Shown in pieces: positions 5,174 to 8,658 of a DNA stretch of 8,658 nucleotides; position 1 is the first letter of the stretch, and the number at the start of each line of letters is the position of its first letter. The notes under the pieces are model-generated. The model ran no database searches. It was not told the origin of the DNA and was given only the letters and a program-made list of their open reading frames with translations. Origin of the DNA: CBDTYW01 sp965364735 (GTDB lineage: Bacteria; Actinomycetota; Nitriliruptoria; Nitriliruptorales; Nitriliruptoraceae). Location: NCBI GenBank assembly GCA_965364735.1, contig CBDTYW010000158.1:1-8658 (forward strand), given 5' to 3'. The position numbers and the translations under genes were made by a program.

Positions 5174-6136
5174 GTGTCTGCCAACACCACCAAGGGGTCC
5201 TTCTGGACCAGCCGCGGCGGACTCAAGGACGCGAACAAGGCCAAGGCCGAGCGTGACCGCGTGCGCCCCGGTCGGCTCACATCGACCCGCCTCGTCCCGG
5301 ACCACATCGTCCGCCCCCACTACGTGCTCGACCCCGACGCCCCGTCGGACTACGACGAGCCGATGGTGAAGTCCGCACGTGTGATCGAGGGGCTCCGCAC
5401 GGCCAACCGCGTGGCTGCCGAGGTCCTCAACATCGTCGGTGCCGCCGTCCGTCCCGGGATCACCGCGGACGAGCTCGACCGGATCGGTCACGAGGCGACG
5501 ATCGCGCGCGACGCCTACCCGTCGCCGTTGATGTACTCCGGCTACCCGAAGTCGCTGTGCACCTCGGTCAACGAGGTCATCTGCCACGGCATCCCCGACT
5601 CCCGCGAGCTCGTCGAGGGCGACATCGTCAACATTGACGTGTCGGTCTACATCGACGGAGCCCACGGCGACACCAGCCGCACGTTCTTCGTCGGCGAGGT
5701 CGACGAAGCGTCACGCGACCTCGTCAACGTCACGCGTGACTGCCTCACCGCCGGCATCCAGGCGGTGATCCCGGGCAAGCCGGTCTCCGACATCGGCAAG
5801 GCGATCCAGAAGGTCGCCGACGCGCACGGCTACGGCATCGTCCGCGCCTTCGTCGGTCACGGCATCGGGACCCAGTTCCATTCCGACCCGCAGGTCCACC
5901 ACTACGCGTCGAACCAGCGTGGCCCGACGCTGGTGCCGGGCATGACGTTCACGATCGAACCGATGATCACGATGGGCACCTGGAAGCACAGGATGTGGGA
6001 CGACGGCTGGACGGCCGTCACGACCGACCTCTCGCGCACCGCCCAGTTCGAGCACACGATGCTCGTGACCGAGACCGGCGTCGAGCTGCTCTCCGTCGCC
6101 GAGGGCACCCCCGTCGAGGACCTCCACGGGCTCTGA
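5174..6136 (+). CDS. map: Type I methionine aminopeptidase, N-terminally extended (MetAP1c-like)
   Basis: This cytoplasmic metalloenzyme removes the initiator methionine from nascent proteins. The 320-residue product has all five metal ligands of the pita-bread fold: D155 (NIDVSVYIDG), D166 (HGDTSRTF), H229 (GHGIGTQFH), E262 (FTIEPM) and E293 (QFEHTMLVT). Substrate histidines H138 (EVICHGIP) and H236 are also present. The first 60 or so residues precede the catalytic domain. They are basic at 14-35 and proline-containing afterwards (RPHYVLDPDAP), as in the extended MetAP1c of mycobacteria, where this region is linked to ribosome association. The WDDGWT (275-280) block also resembles that group. 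The start is GTG with AGG about nine bases upstream; the next ATG (residue 64) would remove the extension. A strong hairpin follows the stop codon. Confidence 0.96.
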   Translation: MSANTTKGSFWTSRGGLKDANKAKAERDRVRPGRLTSTRLVPDHIVRPHYVLDPDAPSDYDEPMVKSARVIEGLRTANRVAAEVLNIVGAAVRPGITADELDRIGHEATIARDAYPSPLMYSGYPKSLCTSVNEVICHGIPDSRELVEGDIVNIDVSVYIDGAHGDTSRTFFVGEVDEASRDLVNVTRDCLTAGIQAVIPGKPVSDIGKAIQKVADAHGYGIVRAFVGHGIGTQFHSDPQVHHYASNQRGPTLVPGMTFTIEPMITMGTWKHRMWDDGWTAVTTDLSRTAQFEHTMLVTETGVELLSVAEGTPVEDLHGL

Positions 6137-6159
6137 GACGACGATCTCCGGCAACGGCA

Positions 6160-6188
6160 ACGGCCGCACGCGATTCGCGTGCGGCCGT
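6160..6188. terminator. Bidirectional terminator hairpin between map and ndk
   Basis: A perfect 13-bp stem, ACGGCCGCACGCG against CGCGTGCGGCCGT, closes a 3-base ATT loop. It lies 23 bases after the map stop and 16 bases beyond the ndk stop, between convergent genes, so it can serve both strands. The following bases are only mildly T-rich on each side (GTCGTCGTGTGGTT on the plus strand). Confidence 0.85.
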
Positions 6189-6204
6189 CGTCGTGTGGTT
6201 CGGC

Positions 6205-6609
6205 TCAGCCGAAGAAGATGCCCAGCTCGCGCGCGGCGGACTCGGTCGAGTCGGAGCCGTGGACGAGGTTCTCGCCGATCTCGGTGGCGAAGGCTCCACG
6301 GATCGAACCTGCGCAGGCCTCGATCGGGTTCGTCGCGCCGATGATGTTGCGCATGCCCTTCACGGCGTCGGCGCCGTCAACCTGCATCGCGACCAGCGGG
6401 CCGGACGTGATGAAGTCGACGAGCTCTCCGAAGAACGGACGCTCGCGGTGCTCGCCGTAGTGCTCCTCGGCCTTCGCGCGCTCGAGGACGCGGAGGTCCA
6501 TCTTCGCGATCGTGTAGCCCTTGTTCTCGATGCGCGAGATGATCTCGCCCATGAGGCCGCGGCTGACGCCGTCCGGCTTGATCAGGATGAGGGTGGACTC
6601 GTTCGCCAT
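6205..6609 (-). CDS. ndk: Nucleoside diphosphate kinase
   Basis: Ndk transfers the gamma phosphate of ATP to nucleoside diphosphates through a phosphohistidine and so balances NTP and dNTP pools. The 134-residue protein is full length. It has K11 in LIKPDGV, the NPIEA block (94-98), R104 in GSIRGAF, N114, and the catalytic H117 in NLVHGSDSTESA. One small difference is SIRGAF where many homologues read TIRGDF or TIRGDY. The ATG with the usual N-terminus (ANESTLILIKPDG) is preceded by GAAGG seven bases upstream; an in-frame extension of 12 codons further upstream is rejected. ndk follows folC on the same strand after 86 bases, where I see no clear promoter, so co-transcription is possible. In Streptomyces ndk directly precedes mreB; here three opposite-strand genes intervene. 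Confidence 0.98.
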   Translation of the reverse strand: MANESTLILIKPDGVSRGLMGEIISRIENKGYTIAKMDLRVLERAKAEEHYGEHRERPFFGELVDFITSGPLVAMQVDGADAVKGMRNIIGATNPIEACAGSIRGAFATEIGENLVHGSDSTESAARELGIFFG

Positions 6610-6616
6610 GGTGTGG

Positions 6617-6621
6617 CCTTC
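6617..6621 (-). promoter_or_regulatory. Ribosome binding site of ndk
   Basis: The minus strand reads GAAGG, seven bases before the ATG ending at 6609. It decides between this start and the longer open frame beginning at 6645. Confidence 0.65.
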
Positions 6622-6695
6622 AGGGAAGTTGGGGTGAGGCGGCAAGGATGCCCGACGCGAGCGCCAGCACCCAACGTGTGAGCGGCCAGAGCCCG

Positions 6696-8183
6696 TCAGC
6701 TCTCGTCGGTGTCGAGACCGTTGAGGTCGATCGTGTCCGGGAGGCCAGTGGCCCGGTCGGAGTCGACGCGGTCGATCATCTCGTCGATCGCGATCGCGTA
6801 GTCGCCCGGGTGCTCTTCCTCGAGCTCCTCGTCGGTGATCACGTTCGGCTCGGCCTCGACGAACGGGACGAGCAGGTCGCGGGCGGCGCCGACGGTGTAG
6901 AGCGAGCCCGTCACCAGGACGAGGTCGTTGTCGCCGGCCAGACCGGTGGCGAGCTCCAGCGCTTCGGCGATGTCGGCGGACTGCTCCACGATGACGCCGG
7001 TCCCGGCCCAGACCTCCTGGCCGACATCCGCCAGACGGGCAGCCGACATCGCGCGGGGCGTGCGGGCCTGCGTCGTCACGACGTGGTTCGCGACGTCGCG
7101 GTAGGCGCCGAGGACACCGGCGACGTCCTTGTCCGCCATGACCCCGGCCACGAGGATCAGGTTGCGGTACGGCAGCGACTCCTTGATGGTCGCCGCGGCG
7201 GCCTGCGCCCCGTGGGGGTTGTGCGCCCCGTCGAGGACCACCTTCGGATTGCGGCTGATGACCTCGAGACGCCCCGGAACGGTCACGGAGCTGAACCCGG
7301 CGCGGATGAGGTCGTCGTCGAGCGCCGCGACGGTCGAGGTCGCGAGCGCGTCGAAGGCGGCCAGCGCGAGCGCGGCGTTCTCGGCCTGGTGGGCGCCGAA
7401 CAGCGGGACGGGGACGTCGGTGATGAGCCGCTCCCCCAGCCGCAGGTCCACGACCTGACCTCCCACGCCCATGCGGACGTTGCTCGCGGCGAAGTCGATG
7501 CCGGCGACGCGGATCTCGGCGCCGTGGGCGTCGGCGACGGTGCGCAGATGGGCGAGCACGGCGTCGGTCTGGCGAGCGGTGACGACGACGGCGCCATCCT
7601 TGATGATCCCGGCCTTCTCGATGACGATCTCCTCGGGGGTGCCCCCGAGCTGCGAGTGGTCGACGTCGATCGGCGTGAACACGGCGACCTCGCCGCGGAC
7701 GAGGTTCGTCGCGTCCCAGCGACCACCCATCCCGACCTCGAAGATCCCGATGTCGACGGGCAGGTCAGCGAACCACCAGGTCGCCATCGCCGTGAGCGCC
7801 TCGAAGTAGGTGACGCGGTCCGCTGGGTTCTCCGACTGCGCGTCGACCAGCTCCATCAGCGGAGCCATCTCCTCGTACACCTGCGCGAACGCGGACGGCG
7901 GGATCGGACGCCCCGCGACCTGCATCCGCTCGCGGACGGACTGCAGGTGCGGCGACATGTACGCGCCGGGCGCGACTCCGACCGCAGCGCACAACGTCGA
8001 GATCATCCGGGTGACCGACGTCTTCCCGTTGGTCCCGGTGATGTGCACCGACGGGTACGCGAGCTGCGGGTCGCCGAGAAGACCGAGCAGCATCGTGATG
8101 CGGTCGAGGTCCGGGATCATCCGACCCGGGCCGCGAGCGAGCAGCGCCTCGTGGGCGCGCTCGTAGTCCTGGACATCACCCAC
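6696..8183 (-). CDS. folC: Folylpolyglutamate synthase / dihydrofolate synthase, with acidic C-terminal tail
   Basis: FolC is an ATP-dependent Mur-ligase-family enzyme that adds glutamate to dihydropteroate and/or reduced folates. The 495-residue product has the P-loop HITGTNGKTS (47-56), SPHLQSVRERM (77-87), the EVGMGGRWDATN block (149-160), DVDHSQLGGTPEEI followed by EKAGIIK (189-195, with the likely carbamylated K190), FGAHQAENA (262-270), PGRLEV (303-308), VLDGAHNPHG (316-325) and VTGSLYTVGAARDLL (424-438). Most relatives end soon after that last block. Here about 55 residues follow, with 19 acidic and only 2 arginine residues. The chosen start is GTG with AAGG seven bases upstream. The frame is open 23 codons further, but that part has no ribosome binding site or family similarity. 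Whether it has dihydrofolate synthase activity as well cannot be read from sequence alone. It lies 88 bases after the methyltransferase and 86 before ndk. Confidence 0.96.
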   Translation of the reverse strand: MGDVQDYERAHEALLARGPGRMIPDLDRITMLLGLLGDPQLAYPSVHITGTNGKTSVTRMISTLCAAVGVAPGAYMSPHLQSVRERMQVAGRPIPPSAFAQVYEEMAPLMELVDAQSENPADRVTYFEALTAMATWWFADLPVDIGIFEVGMGGRWDATNLVRGEVAVFTPIDVDHSQLGGTPEEIVIEKAGIIKDGAVVVTARQTDAVLAHLRTVADAHGAEIRVAGIDFAASNVRMGVGGQVVDLRLGERLITDVPVPLFGAHQAENAALALAAFDALATSTVAALDDDLIRAGFSSVTVPGRLEVISRNPKVVLDGAHNPHGAQAAAATIKESLPYRNLILVAGVMADKDVAGVLGAYRDVANHVVTTQARTPRAMSAARLADVGQEVWAGTGVIVEQSADIAEALELATGLAGDNDLVLVTGSLYTVGAARDLLVPFVEAEPNVITDEELEEEHPGDYAIAIDEMIDRVDSDRATGLPDTIDLNGLDTDES

Positions 8184-8190
8184 GTGGGAA

Positions 8191-8194
8191 CCTT
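8191..8194 (-). promoter_or_regulatory. Ribosome binding site of folC
   Basis: The minus strand reads AAGG, seven bases before a GTG codon at 8183. It supports this GTG over the upstream ATG at 8252 and over the later internal ATG at 8120. Confidence 0.6.
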
Positions 8195-8213
8195 GCGTGA
8201 AGAGCGACGCGTC

Positions 8214-8219
8214 ACGGTA
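8214..8219 (-). promoter_or_regulatory. Weak candidate -10 element for folC
   Basis: The minus strand reads TACCGT, matching TAnnnT, 30 bases before the folC GTG. No -35 hexamer is recognisable. The spacing resembles that at mreB and map, which is the only other support. Confidence 0.2.
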
Positions 8220-8253
8220 TCGCCGAACACCTGAGGCCCCGCGCTCCCACACC

Positions 8254-8272
8254 GCCGGGCACTGGAACCGGC
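8254..8272 (-). terminator. Weak hairpin at the methyltransferase stop codon
   Basis: GCCGG and CCGGC arms enclose a 9-base loop, starting at the last base of the stop codon on the minus strand. The stem is only five GC pairs and no T tract follows. It may be a weak terminator or chance. Confidence 0.2.
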
Positions 8273-8658
8273 TACGTGGTGATGACGAAGGTCGTCACGT
8301 TCTGCTCGGTCGGGACCGGACACGTCACGAGGAGCTCGCTGAGGTCGCGTTCGCGGTCGGCGGGAAGACACAGGCGTCGACGGAGGCCGTCGTGGCCGGC
8401 GAGCATCGGCTCGTGGGGACGGGTCCAGTCCTCGCGCGTGGCCGCGACCCCCATCTCGACGATGACGTCGGTGAGGAGGTCGGCGGTCGGTCCGGCGGGC
8501 GCGTCCCAGCCGTGCAGCGCCTGCCAGAGCGGGCGAAGCCAGTCGAGCGGATGCCGCGTCGTCAGCTCGATCACGACCAGGTCGCGTGCTGCGTCGACGA
8601 GGGCTCGGACGAACGGGACGATGTCCGCGACGTTGTAGGCGACGTGGTGGCACAGCAC
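8272..8658 (-). CDS. Probable SAM-dependent methyltransferase, C-terminal part (5' end outside window)
   Basis: The last 128 residues of a protein continue past the right edge. The visible start VLCHHVAYNVADIVPFVRAL is typical of the strand-4 region of class I (Rossmann-like) SAM-dependent methyltransferases, where a catalytic or substrate region follows the glycine-rich SAM loop. It continues with a strand (DLVVIELTT, near residue 27) and ends in the paired C-terminal strands expected of the fold (ELLVTCPV and NVTTFVITT). The SAM-binding GxGxG loop itself lies outside the window, so the class assignment is partial. I do not recognise the substrate. The first codon in the window is GTG, but nothing suggests a start there; the frame is simply cut. 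It is co-directional with folC and 88 bases away, so it could share a transcript. Confidence 0.75.
   Translation of the reverse strand: MLCHHVAYNVADIVPFVRALVDAARDLVVIELTTRHPLDWLRPLWQALHGWDAPAGPTADLLTDVIVEMGVAATREDWTRPHEPMLAGHDGLRRRLCLPADRERDLSELLVTCPVPTEQNVTTFVITT

Noticed and set aside
6610..6695. A promoter in the folC-ndk gap (TTGGGT, 18 bases, CATCCT on the minus strand)
   Set aside because: The match lacks the first T of the -10 element and is too weak to list; co-transcription with folC is as likely.
6648..8234. Open frame of 528 codons on the plus strand opposite folC
   Set aside because: Its length follows from codon bias of folC on the other strand; the composition is Asp/Val/Arg/His-rich and no domain is visible.
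8253..8653. Minus-strand frame of 178 codons (8117-8653) and plus-strand frame of 120 codons (8276-8638) over the methyltransferase
   Set aside because: Both are Arg/Ser/Ala-rich shadows; the methyltransferase frame alone shows family motifs.
1..8658. Mobile elements, CRISPR arrays, tRNA or rRNA genes, riboswitches
   Set aside because: I saw no transposase or integrase motif, no regularly spaced repeats, no tRNA-like cloverleaf and no known riboswitch core; all gaps are 123 bases or shorter.

Overview
The window is very GC-rich and gene-dense. It carries ordinary bacterial housekeeping genes whose content and order point to an actinobacterium. The order folC, ndk, mreB, mreC, mreD, PBP2 recalls the Streptomyces-type cell-wall cluster. 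The start-site hexamers are of the TAnnnT kind, and the methionine aminopeptidase has the N-terminally extended MetAP1c form familiar from mycobacteria. A radC-like gene next to mreB is unusual for well-studied actinobacteria, so a deep-branching class is possible. I cannot name the genus.

Layout, left to right. Positions 1-3354 (minus strand) hold the elongasome operon mreB, mreC, mreD and mrdA/PBP2. PBP2 runs off the left edge before its catalytic serine. The genes are 5 bases apart or overlap (ATGA and GTGA junctions), so one coupled transcript is likely. Positions 3355-3477 are a divergent promoter region with a short dyad. Positions 3478-6136 (plus strand) hold radC-like (JAMM domain only), hemB (porphobilinogen synthase, aspartate-rich metal site) and map (type I methionine aminopeptidase). 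A perfect 13-bp-stem hairpin lies between the convergent map and ndk. Positions 6205-8658 (minus strand) hold ndk, folC, and the C-terminal part of a probable SAM-dependent methyltransferase that is cut by the right edge.

Functionally, MreB/C/D and PBP2 direct lateral peptidoglycan synthesis. FolC, Ndk, HemB and Map serve folate, nucleotide, tetrapyrrole and protein-maturation housekeeping. No mobile element, tRNA, rRNA, CRISPR array or long non-coding gap was seen; the longest gene-free stretch is about 123 bases. I see no clear new biological system. The most interesting points are the plus-strand trio placed between ndk and mreB, the shortened RadC divergent from mreB, the dyad in the mreB promoter, the acidic FolC tail and an altered substrate-region motif in HemB.
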